The notes beneath the pieces are model-generated. The model did not search any database, was not told the origin of the DNA, and saw nothing but the letters and a program-made list of their open reading frames with translations. Both the position numbers and the translations under genes were made by a program. 64,000 bases of DNA from contig CM042012.1 of the NCBI GenBank assembly GCA_023525715.1, positions 45,051,441-45,115,440 of the forward strand, read 5' to 3'. Source of the DNA: Cichorium intybus. Taxonomy: Eukaryota; Streptophyta; Magnoliopsida; Asterales; Asteraceae. Below are positions 12,576 through 24,474 of the stretch, one piece after another (positions within the stretch are counted from its first letter, which is position 1; each line of letters opens with the position of its first letter).

Positions 12576-15518
12576 ATGCTGAGCAGTGGAGTTAGATTAG
12601 ATTTACATAATTGTTGCTATGTGCCAGATATGGCAAAGAACATAATTTCCTTTCATGCACTATTTAGACAAGGCTTTCATTATGAGTTTAATAAATTGAA
12701 TGGTTCAATTTCGGTTTTCAAAAATGATGTTTTTATATTTAATGCTATGCCTTGTGATGGTGTTTATGAATCTATTATGTGTGTTGATAATTATGGTAAA
12801 AATGTATTAACTATTGATGCTTCAAGCGGTGTAGAAAAGGCATGTCTGTGGCATTGTCGCCTTGGCCATATAAACAAGAAACGCATCGCCCAACTCCAAA
12901 AGGATGGAGTGTTGGAATCATTCGACCTCGGGTTGGATGATGCATGCGAATCTTGCTTACTTGGCAAGATGACAAAATCACCATTCAAAGGTTCCTTTGA
13001 AAGAGGTGAAGGTCTATTGGATATCATACACACAGATGTGTGTGGTCCCTTCAGAACAACCACTAGAGATGGCACGCGGTTCTATGTGACCTTTACCGAC
13101 GATTTTAGTAGATATGGATATGTCTACTTAATCAAGAACAAGTCGGATACCTTTGAAAAGTTCAAAGAGTTTAAGAATGTAGCGGAAAATCAATTGGGCA
13201 GAAAGATAAAGATGCTTAGATCCGACAGAGGCGTTGAGTATCTTAGTATCGAGTTTCTCGATTACCTCAAGGAATGTGGAATTGTTTCACAGTTGTCGCC
13301 TCCAAGAACACCTCTGCTGAATGGTGTTGCAGAGAGACGCAACCGAACCTTGTTGGACATGGTTCGTTCCATGATGAGTCGAGCCTCACTTCCAATCCAT
13401 TTCTGGGGGTATGCCTTAGAGACTGCCGCCCATATCCTAAATCTTGTCCCAACCAAGAAGGTTGCGAAAACACCGCACGAGATGTGGACGGGGAAAGTTC
13501 CCTCGTCGGCACACATCAAAGTTTGGGGCTGTGAAGCATTCGTGAGACGAGATACTTCAGATAAGCTCGCAGAAAGAAGTGAGAGGTGTTACTTCATCGG
13601 ATACCCGAAACAGTCTTTTGGATACTTGTTCTACAGACCGAGCGAGGACGTGGTCTTTGTAGCAAGACGGGGGTTCTTTCGAGAGAGAGAACTCATATCC
13701 AAAGAGGACAGTGGGAGTACGATCGATCTCGAAGAAATTCAGGAGACGCCCGATGAAACAACCTTGGAAGAAACTAGCAACCAACATGAGGAAGAAGTTC
13801 CTGTTGGACCCACCGACATTTCGTTGCCCCTTAGGCGCTCAGGTAGAGTTAGCATGCCGCCCGAGTTCTATGGTTTCCATATTACTTCGGACGGAGACAC
13901 GTTAGTCAGTGATCGTACATTGACTAATTTGGATGAGCCAGCTAGCTACCATGAAGCAGTGGCAGGCCCCGAGTCTGCAAAATGGAAAGAGGCAATGGAC
14001 AGCGAGATAAAGTCCATGTATGACAATCAAGTTTGGAACTTGGTTGACAATGTACCGGGTCGAAAGACAGTCGGATGCAAGTGGATCTTCAAAAAGAAGA
14101 CCGACATGGATGGAAAAGTGCATACTTATAAAGCTCGGCTGGTTGCGAAGGGATTCACTCAAACCCCGGGGGTTGACTATGATGAAACCTTCTCACCAGT
14201 AGCCAAGATTAAGTCAATCAGGATAATGCTTGCCATAGCTGCGTTTCATGATTATGAAATCTGGCAGATGGATGTCAAAACCGCCTTCCTTAACGGGAAA
14301 CTGACTGAAGATGTTTACATGAGTCAGCCAGAAGGTTTTGTAGACATTAAGCACCCTGATAAAGTATGTAAGCTTGAAAGATCAATCTACGGGTTAAAGC
14401 AAGCATCTCGTAGTTGGAATCTTTGCTTCCATGAGAAAGTCAAAGAGTTTGGCTTCTCTAGGAGTGAAGATGAGTCCTGTATATATGGCAATGCTAGTGG
14501 GAGTATAGTCACTTTCCTGGTATTGTATGTTGATGACATACTGCTCATGGGAAACGACATTCCGACCTTGCAGAATGTTAAGGCTTGGCTCGAGAAGTGT
14601 TTCGCCATGAAAGACCTAGGGGAAGCTGCTTATATTCTCGGGATAAGAATACTTAGAGATAGAAAGAGAAAATTGATAGGCCTAAGCCAGTGTACATATT
14701 TGGAAAAAGTGTTAAAGAGGTTTAACATGGAAAGTTCCAAAAAGGGAGAGTTACCAATCCTAAGTGGTGTTAAATTGAGTAAGACTCAAAGTCCGAGTAC
14801 CGATCAGGAAATAGCTGAAATGGGTTGGGTTCCTTATGCTTCGGCAGTAGGGTCGATCATGTATGCTATGACATGTACTCGTCCCAACGTATCCTATGCA
14901 CTAAGCATGGTTAGTCGGTACCAGGGTAATCCTGGAAAAGCACATTGGATTTCAGTCAAGAACATACTCAAGTATCTGCGAAGGACAAAGAATATGGTAT
15001 TAGTCCTTGGTGGCAGTAATGAGCTAAAAGTGAGTGGATATACAGATGCCAATTTCCAGACAGATAGGGACAGTGGACGGTCCCAGTCGGGCTGGGTATT
15101 TCTTTTGAACGGTGGAGCGGTCACTTGGAAAAGTTCCAAGCAAGAAACGGTGGCTGATTCAACGTGCGAATCAGAGTACATCGCAGCGAGTGAAGCGTCT
15201 AAGGAGGTGGCTTGGCTGAAGAATTTCATCGGGGATCTTGGAGTTGTCCCGAGCATTCAGGAGCCGGTGGAACTTTTCTGCGATAATGAAGGAGCGGTCG
15301 CCTTGGCAAAGGAACCGCGAGACCATGGAAAGTCCAAGCATATCGAAAGAAAGTACCACTACATTCGACATCAGATAGAAGAAGGGCACTTACTGGTTAA
15401 GCGAGTATCATCCGAGGACAATCCTGCAGATCCTTTGACTAAGGCTCTGAATAGGATTAAGCACAATCAACATGCTCGGAGCATTGGATTGAAGGATGAT
15501 GTTAGTTTTAGTAATTAG
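12576..15518 (+). CDS. pol: Copia-1 integrase, reverse transcriptase and RNase H
   Basis: An open frame of 980 residues is in phase with gag-pro and separated from it by a single TGA at 12537. In order it holds an HHCC zinc-binding domain (WHCRLGH...CESC), and an integrase core whose acidic residues can be placed in HTDVCG, RSDRG and GVAERRN. The reverse transcriptase follows, with KARLVAKGFTQ and the catalytic YVDDILLMG at about 14526-14552, then RNase H with CESEYIAASEA and DNEGAVALAK. The frame ends with KHIERKYHYIRH near 15336-15371 and a short tail. No other break is visible, so all enzymatic domains are intact. An ATG at 12576 exists, but initiation there is not expected. Confidence 0.92.
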   Translation: MLSSGVRLDLHNCCYVPDMAKNIISFHALFRQGFHYEFNKLNGSISVFKNDVFIFNAMPCDGVYESIMCVDNYGKNVLTIDASSGVEKACLWHCRLGHINKKRIAQLQKDGVLESFDLGLDDACESCLLGKMTKSPFKGSFERGEGLLDIIHTDVCGPFRTTTRDGTRFYVTFTDDFSRYGYVYLIKNKSDTFEKFKEFKNVAENQLGRKIKMLRSDRGVEYLSIEFLDYLKECGIVSQLSPPRTPLLNGVAERRNRTLLDMVRSMMSRASLPIHFWGYALETAAHILNLVPTKKVAKTPHEMWTGKVPSSAHIKVWGCEAFVRRDTSDKLAERSERCYFIGYPKQSFGYLFYRPSEDVVFVARRGFFRERELISKEDSGSTIDLEEIQETPDETTLEETSNQHEEEVPVGPTDISLPLRRSGRVSMPPEFYGFHITSDGDTLVSDRTLTNLDEPASYHEAVAGPESAKWKEAMDSEIKSMYDNQVWNLVDNVPGRKTVGCKWIFKKKTDMDGKVHTYKARLVAKGFTQTPGVDYDETFSPVAKIKSIRIMLAIAAFHDYEIWQMDVKTAFLNGKLTEDVYMSQPEGFVDIKHPDKVCKLERSIYGLKQASRSWNLCFHEKVKEFGFSRSEDESCIYGNASGSIVTFLVLYVDDILLMGNDIPTLQNVKAWLEKCFAMKDLGEAAYILGIRILRDRKRKLIGLSQCTYLEKVLKRFNMESSKKGELPILSGVKLSKTQSPSTDQEIAEMGWVPYASAVGSIMYAMTCTRPNVSYALSMVSRYQGNPGKAHWISVKNILKYLRRTKNMVLVLGGSNELKVSGYTDANFQTDRDSGRSQSGWVFLLNGGAVTWKSSKQETVADSTCESEYIAASEASKEVAWLKNFIGDLGVVPSIQEPVELFCDNEGAVALAKEPRDHGKSKHIERKYHYIRHQIEEGHLLVKRVSSEDNPADPLTKALNRIKHNQHARSIGLKDDVSFSN

Positions 15519-16327
15519 ATAGACTAGAAACTTGTAACAGTATAAATGTAATTGACTCAGTGATTTTATAATAGAGATTTATAAATGAGTATTGTTACTG
15601 CCTTTGTCAATTGTTTATTTCTGTGTTTCTATATTTGCATGTTTAACTTCCTTAATAATTAGATTATTTAAAACTCCACAGTCGATCATACTGTTAGGAA
15701 GTAAGTATGAACTAAGACTGTCGTGAATTAGTTGCAGACTGTCTAAAGAGTTAGACATTGCAGTAAGACTGCTGCAACGTTCATGAGTACTTAGAAATAG
15801 AGATTTGAGTATTGGATAAACCTGCGCTTAACAGATTGCTTCATGGATTATATCACAAGCAATGTTAAGACGATAATATCCGGTGATTTTTAAGTGGAGA
15901 GATATGATCTATTATTTGCGATACAAGTGCTTATTGACAATACGAAATCGTGCCAGTAACTCGGTGCTATAAAACGCATTGTTGTATGAATTTGGACCCA
16001 CAAAAGTTATGGACATATGAGTCGAAACTTATCCGTCCCATGACCCGATGGGAAACAGATATCTATAGGCCTCTCGATGATTTAGAAGTTGACTGAAAGT
16101 GTTGGCCAACCGGGACTTAATTAATGTGTTTAATTAGTAGTCTCTAAAGTCATATGCAAATCAGAAATCGAGAAACAGAGTATCAGACCAAGATTGATGT
16201 TAGTCCATGTCTTGAGTCTGAAAATATCTTGTTGGACGGAGGATCATCAGATCACTTATCTTTGGACAGAACTGACTGGGTCAGAGTTCAGACAATTAAA
16301 AGTCATAGACTTATCCAAGTGGGAGAC

Positions 16328-17089
16328 TGTTGGATTAGGTGTCTAAGCCATGACTTATAATTGTATTTATCTTGTGATTAAAAGCAAAGTCCATTTGGGT
16401 TGCCCTCATGGGTGGAGGATAGATATATAAGTTTCGTAGAGAGAATAGTTGATTTATTAATTGTATAATAAATCAATGGAAATTAAGTATATGGTTTATT
16501 AATATATTTAAGTGTTAATATATTAATTAGAAACTATATTAATTAATTGAGATTTAATCTAGAATTAATTGGATTTAATTTGAAGGTTAAATTAATTAAT
16601 TAAAAGGTGCATGGACTGGTTTGGCATTTATTCAATAGTTGAATAACTGGCCAGGTAAAACCAGGGACCAAAAGTGGCGCCACCCTCCAGGGTTTGGCGA
16701 AACCCTAATTAGGGTTTTGGTAAGCCTAGTCCAAGTGGTCAAAAGCCTTGTCCAGTTGGAGGCTCCTTAGGGTTTCAGGTGTAACCCTAGGAGGCTATAT
16801 AAGGAACCCCCTGGCACCTGATTATTCACGCCATCTTCTCTCTGGATTCACTCTACTGGACTGATTCTTCCATCCCTTGGGTGTGACTTGCATTTGAGGC
16901 AGGATACTTTTGCTGCTGCTTGAAAGGATCATAAGATCAAAGGTTGGTTTTTCTAATTGTTCTTTAGAATTGAATTGTTTCCTTTAGGTTCTTAGTTCTA
17001 ATCTTCATAGAAGAAAACATAGATCAATATTAGGGTTGCATGTGAACCTTAGGTATTTTTGTGTTCATTGATTGCATAGAAACCCTTCA
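16328..17089 (+). repeat. 3' LTR of Copia-1
   Basis: It begins TGTTGGATTAGG directly after the purine-rich tract at 16317-16327 and ends AACCCTTCA, followed by the agtta target duplication. It is the same length as the 5' LTR, with only scattered substitutions. Confidence 0.93.
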
Positions 17090-18420
17090 AGTTAGCGACG
17101 CTAACTTTAGGGTTAGCGATGCTAACTGCTGATTTTGGGCAAGAACCCTAGATTTTGAAGTTTGGGCCACTTATAAGGGTGGGGAACCCTAGGGCAGACG
17201 CCATATGCATCATTTCATCCCCCAAACTCGTGATTTTCCTTCTCTAGGCCATTTGGAGTGATTTTTGATGATCATGGTATTCTTAGATGGATTTTTGAAG
17301 AGATTATGATGTTGTGAAGATACAAGGTGTTTCTAGGAAGCTTTATTCAAGTGAAGATCAGCTAAAGCCCATGTTTCTGGACCATTGTGAGTAAAGTTCC
17401 CATCTTTGTGCATTTTTATGGTTCTTCTTATGATTTAAGTGGGTTTTTATGGATGAAATTAGTGTAATGGTCCCTTTTGGTGTTTGTCTATGGTTGGTAA
17501 GGATAAAGTTTGGAACTTTATGCCTTAAGGTCTGATTTAGAACCATTATGTTGGTTTAGAGAGTAAGCCAAGCTCTCTTGAGTAGTTTTGTAGATTTTTG
17601 GGCCATTTAGGACTTGGATCTTGTTCTTGAGCTTGTGCAATTGTGTTAGAATGTTAAAGTTATGATTTTTATGGACTTTGGGACTGTTTGGAAAGTCCCT
17701 GGAAGGACTAAGACCTTGGCCGAATGGATTAAGAGCTTAATGGACTTTTGAGACTGTTTAGAGTTAGCGACGCTAACTTGGGGAGTTAGCGGCACTGACT
17801 GTGCCTGTTGAATTTTGTTGACTTTGACCGTTGACTTTTTGACCAGTTTGACTTTTGGCAAAACTTGAGGGTTTGGGATACTGGTCTTATAGGAATACCT
17901 TGTTTGGGATTTAGGAAGTTCACGGATCAGGTGAGTCTTCTCATTGTACTATGGGTGAAGTTACATGCGTAAGTTGCTTAATTACTGTGTGTAATTACTA
18001 TGTGTATAAATGTGTCGTTTGTGCTTATCGATAATTACTTGCGAATCGGGGCAAGCCCGAGAGCCAGCACGGATCAGGGCAAGAGCGAAAGTTACACAAT
18101 GATTACCGGCAGATCAGGGCAAACCCGAGGCCAGGAGGGATCAGGGCAAACCTGAGAGTCACACGATGATTTCTGGTGGATCGGGGCAAGCCCGGAGACC
18201 TTTTGTGATTGTGTGTTATGTAATGGATCATGTGGTATTTTGGGGAACTCACTAAGCTTTGTGCTTACTCTTTCACCTTAATTGTTTTTAAGGTATTTGT
18301 TGGCTTGAGCTTGGAGCACGGCGCGACTGTATCGCATCTGAGGTTTTGATAATCAAGTCTTCTGCTGGATAATGTTGCAAATGATTTGTTAAATACGCTT
18401 CAATATGCTTCAAATATTAT
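17090..18420 (+). repeat. right part of the Ty3/gypsy-type LTR split by Copia-1
   Basis: The segment resumes with 'ttagcgacgctaac' words (17091, 17763). It contains 4-5 copies of a 'gatc(a/g)gggcaa(g/a)cccgag' phrase at 18047-18195, and a 'gggaactcactaagctttgtgcttac' stretch near 18240-18268 that I associate with the 3' part of plant Gypsy LTRs. No coding sequence is present. The right edge is uncertain because a decayed Copia frame begins around 18429. Confidence 0.5.
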
Positions 18421-18428
18421 GTTTTACT

Positions 18429-18683
18429 TTGAATGGTTTTTATTTGATAACCCTTTTTATGTGTTTATGGCTCAAAGGAGAGTCTTTCTTGTGAAAGACC
18501 GATGAAGAACCTTTAGTTAACACTAGCACTTAACTAGATGATTGGATTCCTGTTAAGAAACTTGACATACCTCCACCTCTTTTGTAATTCCAGTAGAGTT
18601 AGTCACTCTCATAAGTATTATGGTTTCATATTACCGAGAATGACACACTGATTTGTGGTAAAACACTAAGTTGGTGATGATAA
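18429..18683 (+). pseudogene. left fragment of an older Copia pol (Copia-3)
   Basis: Conceptual reading gives FEWFLFDNPFYVFMAQRRVF at 18429-18488, matching the linker after integrase in Copia-1 (FGYLFYRPSEDVVFVARRGFF). YGFHITENDTLI at about 18616-18651 matches YGFHITSDGDTLV of Copia-1. Several stops intervene. The sequence is cut at gataa (18679-18683), where the element at 18684-26074 inserted, and it continues at 26075. Confidence 0.65.
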
Positions 18684-19449
18684 TGAAGGGTTTTCTAGCA
18701 AACAATGAACACAAAAATACCTATGGTTCACATGCAACCCTAGAAAGATCTATGTTTTCTTCTATGAAGATAATAAACTAAAATCTAAAAGCCAACAATA
18801 ATTTCTAAAGTTTAAATCAGAAGAACCAACCTTTGAATCTTGTTCTTGAAGCTAGCAGCAAAACTATCCTGCCTCAGATGAAAGTCATACCCACAGCAAT
18901 GGAGAAGACAGTCCAGCAGAGTAATCTTGATTGAAGTTGGCGTGAATAATGGGGAGCCAGAGGGTTCCTTTTATAGCCTCCTAGGGTTACACCTGAAACC
19001 CTAAGGAGCCTCCAAGTGGGCAAGCCTGTTAACCACTTGGACCAGATCCCTAAACCCTAATTAGGGTTTTCGCCAACCCTAGAGAAGCCTCCAAGGGTGG
19101 CGCCACTTTTGGCCCCTGGACTTCTCTTTGCCAGTTATTCAACTATTGAATAAATACAAACTAGTCCTCACACTTTTAATTAATTAATTTAATCACTAAA
19201 TTAAATCCAATTAATTCTAGATTAAATCTTAATTAATTATTATGGTTTCTAATTAATATATTAACACTTAAATATATTAATAAACCATTTAATTAATTCT
19301 ATTGATTTATTAAGCAATTAATAAATCAACCTTTTACTCTACCGAACTCTATCCTGACCTCCAGCTATGAGGGCAACCCAAATGGACTTTGCTTCAATTA
19401 ACAAGATAAATATAGTTGTAAAGTCATGGCTTAGACACCTAATCCAACA
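18684..19449 (-). repeat. 3' LTR of the LARD-like element
   Basis: It pairs with 25309-26074. On the minus strand it starts TGTTGGATTAGGTGTCTAAG, identical to the start of the Copia-1 3' LTR, and ends AACCCTTCA. Confidence 0.9.
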
Positions 19450-20526
19450 GTCTCCCACTTGGTTAAGTCTATGACTTTAATTTATCTTCTGATTAATAAA
19501 CAACCTGCAGCTTCCTAGAAACTGCTGCCGAACTCTGACTTAGTCAGTTCTGTCCATAGATAAGTGATCATATGATCCTTCGTCCAACAAGATATTTTCA
19601 GACACGAGACATGGATTGAGATCAATCTCTGTCCGATACTCTGTTTCCCGATTTCCGATACTGCTTATGACTTTAAGACTTCTAATTGAACACATCAATT
19701 TAGTCCCGGCTAGCCAGCACTTTAGTCAACTTCAAAATCATCGAGCGGCTTACAGATATCTGTTTCCCATCAGGGTCAAGGAACGAATAATCTTTGACTC
19801 ATATGGTTGTGTCTTTTACTTATCAAATCGTACACAACAATGCGTTTTATAACATCGAGTTACCGATGCGTTTCGCATCATCAATGCACAACCGACTCGT
19901 AAATTTCAACTCATATGTCTCCGCTTCAAGATCATACGATATTATCGTCTCAACATTGCTCGTGATGTAATCCATGAAGAAATCTATTGAGCGCGGGTTT
20001 ATCCAATACTCAAATCTCTATTTCTAAGTACTCATGAACGTTGTAGCAGTCTTACTGCAATGTCTAACTCCTTAGACAATCTACAAACCAATTCACGACA
20101 GTCTTTGTTCATACTTACTCCCGAAAAGTATGAGCGACTGTGGACCTTTTGAATAATCAAATTATTCGGGAAGTGAAACATGCAAAATTGAAACTTAAAA
20201 TCTGACTGGTGGCTACTATTGCCTAATTACCAAGTCTCCACGAGGTAATCACCAAGTCGGATTTTACATAAACTATTATCGGTTTCTAGATTTTAAACTA
20301 TTTAATTCGTATTATGTATCTATGTCTACGTGACCTTTCATTCTTTCTATGTATTCAAATGTTATATATTTATACACTTTATACGATCGGATGTCCTTCC
20401 GATGATATTTCAATTTGGCCATACTGTCATTCTCATTAACAACTCCATTCTATGTACTGTGACTTTCCATGGTTCTCGGGATCTTTAGTCCACATGACTG
20501 CACCCTAAGACTATTTCGAGGTGTTA

Positions 20527-20558
20527 CGATGTGCCGGTGAGCCACACGCGCTCCATCG
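20527..20558 (-). other. conserved hairpin, copy F
   Basis: On the plus strand, arms cgatg (20527-20531) and catcg (20554-20558) flank the conserved 22-nt core starting TGCCGGT. It sits about 3.9 kb from the leader copies, inside the element's non-coding body. The nearby 'tctcgggatc' resembles the sequence around the leader copies. Confidence 0.55.
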
Positions 20559-21468
20559 GAATGCCAACGAAATTCTTTAACCATTAAGTCCTTATTTGAA
20601 AAACTCTTTTCAAATTGTTATCAACATTCACCCCTAATCATTTTCCAATGATTTCTCATATAGGTACAAAATCCATTAAGTATTCCCAGCCAGGTCATAT
20701 CCTGAATCTGACTCAGTATGCTCTAAGCATTAAGTCATCAAGACATGTTCATGACACTTCTGATCGATCCAAGAAACTTGTTGGATTCGATCCAGTCCTA
20801 TTCCAAAATCTTTTGGAATCTTAGGATTACTCATAATCCTTGCGTCACGACCTTTAATAACTATATCCTTTCGGAGACTTTTTCTCATGCATCTTGAATC
20901 TTATCAAGATCATGCTTATTATGGCCAGGTCTATACTGATGACAACATCTATTTGATAGATGTCTATGGATTATGTGAGTATGTTGCACCTTCTTTGTAT
21001 TACACTTTGCAATGACAGGAAACTCTTTTCCTGAGCAATGCATCTTGAGTCTCATCAAGATCATCTTGGCAGAGTTTCGATCTATCTCATAGACGTTTAT
21101 AACCACCTGAGCATGCCGTATCTCTATTAAGTCTTTCATAGCGATCCGTATCTTAACACCAAGTCATTACACTTTGTAATGAAAAGAGACGTTTCCTAGA
21201 AACATTATGTAACACACATATGGAGATAGATAACAGCAACACTCCCACTAGCTTTGACACGGTTATGGACTATTCACAAAATCCAGAGCTTTTGGTATAT
21301 TTTGAGAATCCAAACCTTTGTGACATCTTAATGGATATCTTTCAGCTCATTCTCAAAATCCAATCCTTTGGCATATTTTGAGAATCTGAATATCCTTTCT
21401 TGGAGATGCCCGCGGGGAAATCCCAGGCCCATGTACCGTTATACTGGCATATTCTTTATGAGTCCTCA

Positions 21469-21502
21469 TTAGTGTGCCGGTGATCCACACGCACTCCACT
21501 AA
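21469..21502 (-). other. conserved hairpin, copy E
   Basis: On the plus strand, arms ttagtg (21469-21474) and cactaa (21497-21502) pair perfectly around the core TGCCGGT...CCACAC...CTC. The neighbourhood 'gcccgcggggaaatcccagg' recalls the leader phrase 'cagcggggcattcccgag' of Copia-1, suggesting duplicated leader modules. Confidence 0.55.
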
Positions 21503-22638
21503 CGACTTACATTATGCAGTATCCTTTCGGATTTCATCTTCTATTGAGAGCGCTTCTCTCGAAGTCAATTACATGACTCTGAGTATCGTCTCACTCAACC
21601 AGATGTTCTGAAGGTACATTTCTGTCCATGTTGGTTTCTTTTGATGATTACTCCTACTGGTTCTAAGACCTGTTGTAAAATCAATCAAGCTGTCACATGG
21701 ACTGTATCTCGTCCTAAAGTTCTCTTAATTGGCAGCAACCGGGCTCACCAATGCTTCCAAGTAGTCGGATTGAAAATCCGTACCAACTATAGTGTTTTAC
21801 CACTATTCGGTATGTTACCCTGATCATCACTACTTATGACGGTGATCAGTACTACTGGTGAAGAGAAGATAATGTCAGAATTTTAAAACCAAAAATCTGA
21901 TTTCTGTCCTAAGCCTAGTGATGACTAAAGGTTATTTCACTTGGCTAATCCTGAACTCATTCAGGACTGTCCCAAACTCCCACTGTTTCCTTAGAAACTG
22001 AGTTCTTTCTAAAAGAGCTCTTTCTCTTCCAGGTACAGCGGGATAGCCAATGAAATGACATTTCTGATAAGGTTCAGGCCAGTTATGAGGTTCTGACGAA
22101 CACTACAAGACCCTGGACCTTTGATGTACAAGTGGGACAATCCCAGCTTTACATTTCAGACAGTGTCTGCAAAACCTACTTAGTCGAAGATGTGGTTGGA
22201 ATATGGTCTGACTGGTTTAATATTCAATGTATCGGAAACTAATTTGCAATGTATCTCATACATTGAGGATCGAACTGTTTTGACCAACGCTCCATCATCT
22301 TCCTTAAGACACCTTATAACTATAAATGTTCTTGGAAGGAAATAAACTGTGAGACATTTTCCCAGTTTATGTTGTCACTCAGGTTCTGTGGGTCTTGTAC
22401 TTCCTTTGAAGTCCTTGAACTGTTCAAGGATTCAATCCAATCGATTATTCTGATAAGCGAGGTCATATTCGTCATACCGACTGACAAATATTGTGAAGTA
22501 CAAAGAATTGTGTTCTATTTGGAGATTCGAGCAATACACAGCAAATGATGTGTTCGTTGCTTCTAATCTCAATCTCTTTTACATCTCTATGTAAACTTAT
22601 GACTTTGTTAATTCTGTTCAAGACTTGCAATCTTCAGT

Positions 22639-22890
22639 TGACTCTAAGTCAACTGATTCCAAAGTCCTATCCTTTGGATCTTTGGGTGATTCATTTCTTG
22701 CCACATGTGCTTTATAAAGAACTTAATCATCATCTGACTCTAAGTCAAATGATTCCAAAGTCCTGTCCAACTGGATCTTTGGTTGATTCATTTCTTTACA
22801 CATTAAGAGCTCAATTCATCATGTGACTCTAAGTCAAATGATTCCAAAGTCCTGTCCAACTGGACTTTTGGTTGAATTGATTCTTATGAC
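22639..22890. repeat. three tandem copies of a 90-96 bp unit in the LARD-like element
   Basis: Units begin at 22639, 22735 and 22824 with tgactctaagtcaa, and share 'tgattccaaagtcct' and 'ggatctttggttgattcat'. No coding sense is evident. They may be a structural part of the element's non-coding body. Confidence 0.75.
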
Positions 22891-23269
22891 ATTTATCTTA
22901 ACAATCATAAAAGGACACAATTCCTAAAATCCAAACACTTTGGATGCATTCAACATTCAAGTTATTAGCAATTATGCATTCAACACAATCATACAACATT
23001 TCAAGGATATTTCAAACAACATGTGTTAAAAGAAAATTGACAATTTTATTAAAACAAAATCCTTGAACAATGTATTATATGATAGACAATGTCATACGCA
23101 TCTGATAAGCTAATAACATGATTTCAACATCTAATTAAACTCTAAAATTGCATGAGCTTCAGATCCAATCTGAATATGCTCCTATGCAACAACATCTTAC
23201 ATCCTACAGAGTCCATGCATACAGAGCAAATGTGAGAAACACATCATGTATCAAGGAACTAAGGATCAG

Positions 23270-24064
23270 GTGTTCTGAGTTTTAAGATATTCCTGAGTTG
23301 CCAAACTGTTCGGCTTCGGAGCATTTTCCAATCTTTCCGTGACTGTGTCCCACCCTGTGGATTCCCAGTTTGAACCATCGAGGAACCGGTCCAGAAGATC
23401 TGGACCATTTCTTGATGTGTCCTATTACTGGACTCAATCCCGAAGCAGCTGAATCAATGGAACTATGCTTCTCTATGAACGACTCATACAGAGTCAACAT
23501 TGAATGCATGTCCACGATTGTCTTATCTGGTTTCCCTTCCTGTACATCAGGATGAACGAATCAACGAGTCGAGCTAATGCTTTAACTCCTGATCAAAAGG
23601 GGACCAAATTTATACAGTTCACCTATGTGTCTCTCAGTCTGGAGAACATGTGAACTGGTGCTACTTCCTGCACACTTCAAACTCTTTGAAGATCTTACCT
23701 CGTCCTTTCTCAACCAGTTCATGGAACTTTTCCACAACTAGCTGTGTTAACTTATCTGACCCTAGGAATTCTAAATTCCTGCGGAAATCGGGGTCAATGA
23801 TCAATAGTATTAGGTAACGAACTTTCCTTGACTTAACAATCAAGGAGTCATGCTCATCACAAGCTACTGTGTGATGTCATGCTTTAGGGAGCGGACACTC
23901 AGTCAGATATGGCTTGCCAGCAAAACAAAGAACTATTCTCTATTTATAAAGCCATACCATATAATTCAGGCCAGTCAGCCTTACCATATTAGGCAGGTGC
24001 TTTCTGATGCTCTCAGAAGTGGGTGAAGGAGGAGAGGGAGGAGAATAGACACTTGATTCAGACA
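23270..24064 (-). pseudogene. broken gag-like frame of the LARD-like element
   Basis: On the minus strand an ATG at 24064 opens MSESSVYSPPSPPSPT, followed by a conserved-looking LTGLNYMVW segment that resembles the start of Copia gag proteins. A stop follows after about 42 codons. Further gag-like pieces appear at 23843-23661 (LIIDPDFRRNLEFLG) and 23515-23282, in shifting frames. No CCHC knuckle or protease can be found. It sits just after the leader, where gag is expected. Whether it ever made protein in this family is unknown. Confidence 0.5.
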
Positions 24065-24394
24065 TCTACAATAACCAGAATTTTATTAGTGTAATTTATC
24101 CTTTTAAATAATTACCCAATATATTATTTATTAAGGCTAGGACCGAAAATGCCCCAACTATGGTGTGAAGAGGGATGCCGTAATCACAACATAATGGTCA
24201 TTAAGGTAGATAATACACTTATCAATTTCATCTTATGAAATTCCTAGATCTGTTGAGACACATTGAACTATTCAATGGCATGTTTAGTCTCGGATGTGCC
24301 CCACTGTTTGTGACTGGGATGCCGAGGATCACAAACCGGGTGTGAATAACCATGCAAATTAGCTTGGTACTCTCAAAGTCGATTGCCATCTCTA

Positions 24395-24430
24395 ATTAAC
24401 GTGCCGGTTAACCACACACGCTCCGTTAAT
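24395..24430 (-). other. conserved leader hairpin, copy D
   Basis: Plus-strand arms attaacg (24395-24401) and cgttaat (24424-24430) are perfectly paired over 7 bp around the 22-nt core. Counterpart of copy B in Copia-1. Confidence 0.65.
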
Positions 24431-24474
24431 AATGACAAAATCGAGAAACCCATTGCAAGCCTTTGTGGACCCCA

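Larger units (their letters stand above)
9445..17089 (+). mobile_element. nearly intact Ty1/copia LTR retrotransposon (Copia-1)
   Basis: The complete element is 7645 bp: a 5' LTR at 9445-10206, a 3' LTR at 16328-17089 (both 762 bp), and a perfect 5-bp target duplication agtta at 9440-9444 and 17090-17094. The primer binding site TGGTATCAGAGC (initiator Met tRNA) starts at 10208, and the polypurine tract aagtgggagac ends at 16327. The 1.3-kb leader holds two hairpins. The domain order gag, protease, integrase, reverse transcriptase, RNase H is that of Copia. By eye the LTRs differ at about a dozen positions (around 1.6 percent), implying a fairly recent insertion. One in-frame TGA interrupts the polyprotein. 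Confidence 0.95.

Noticed and set aside
19616..22826. Hidden pol remnants or a captured gene in the LARD-like element
   Set aside because: I could not find any polymerase or integrase motif on either strand; only non-coding repeats and a broken gag-like frame are visible.
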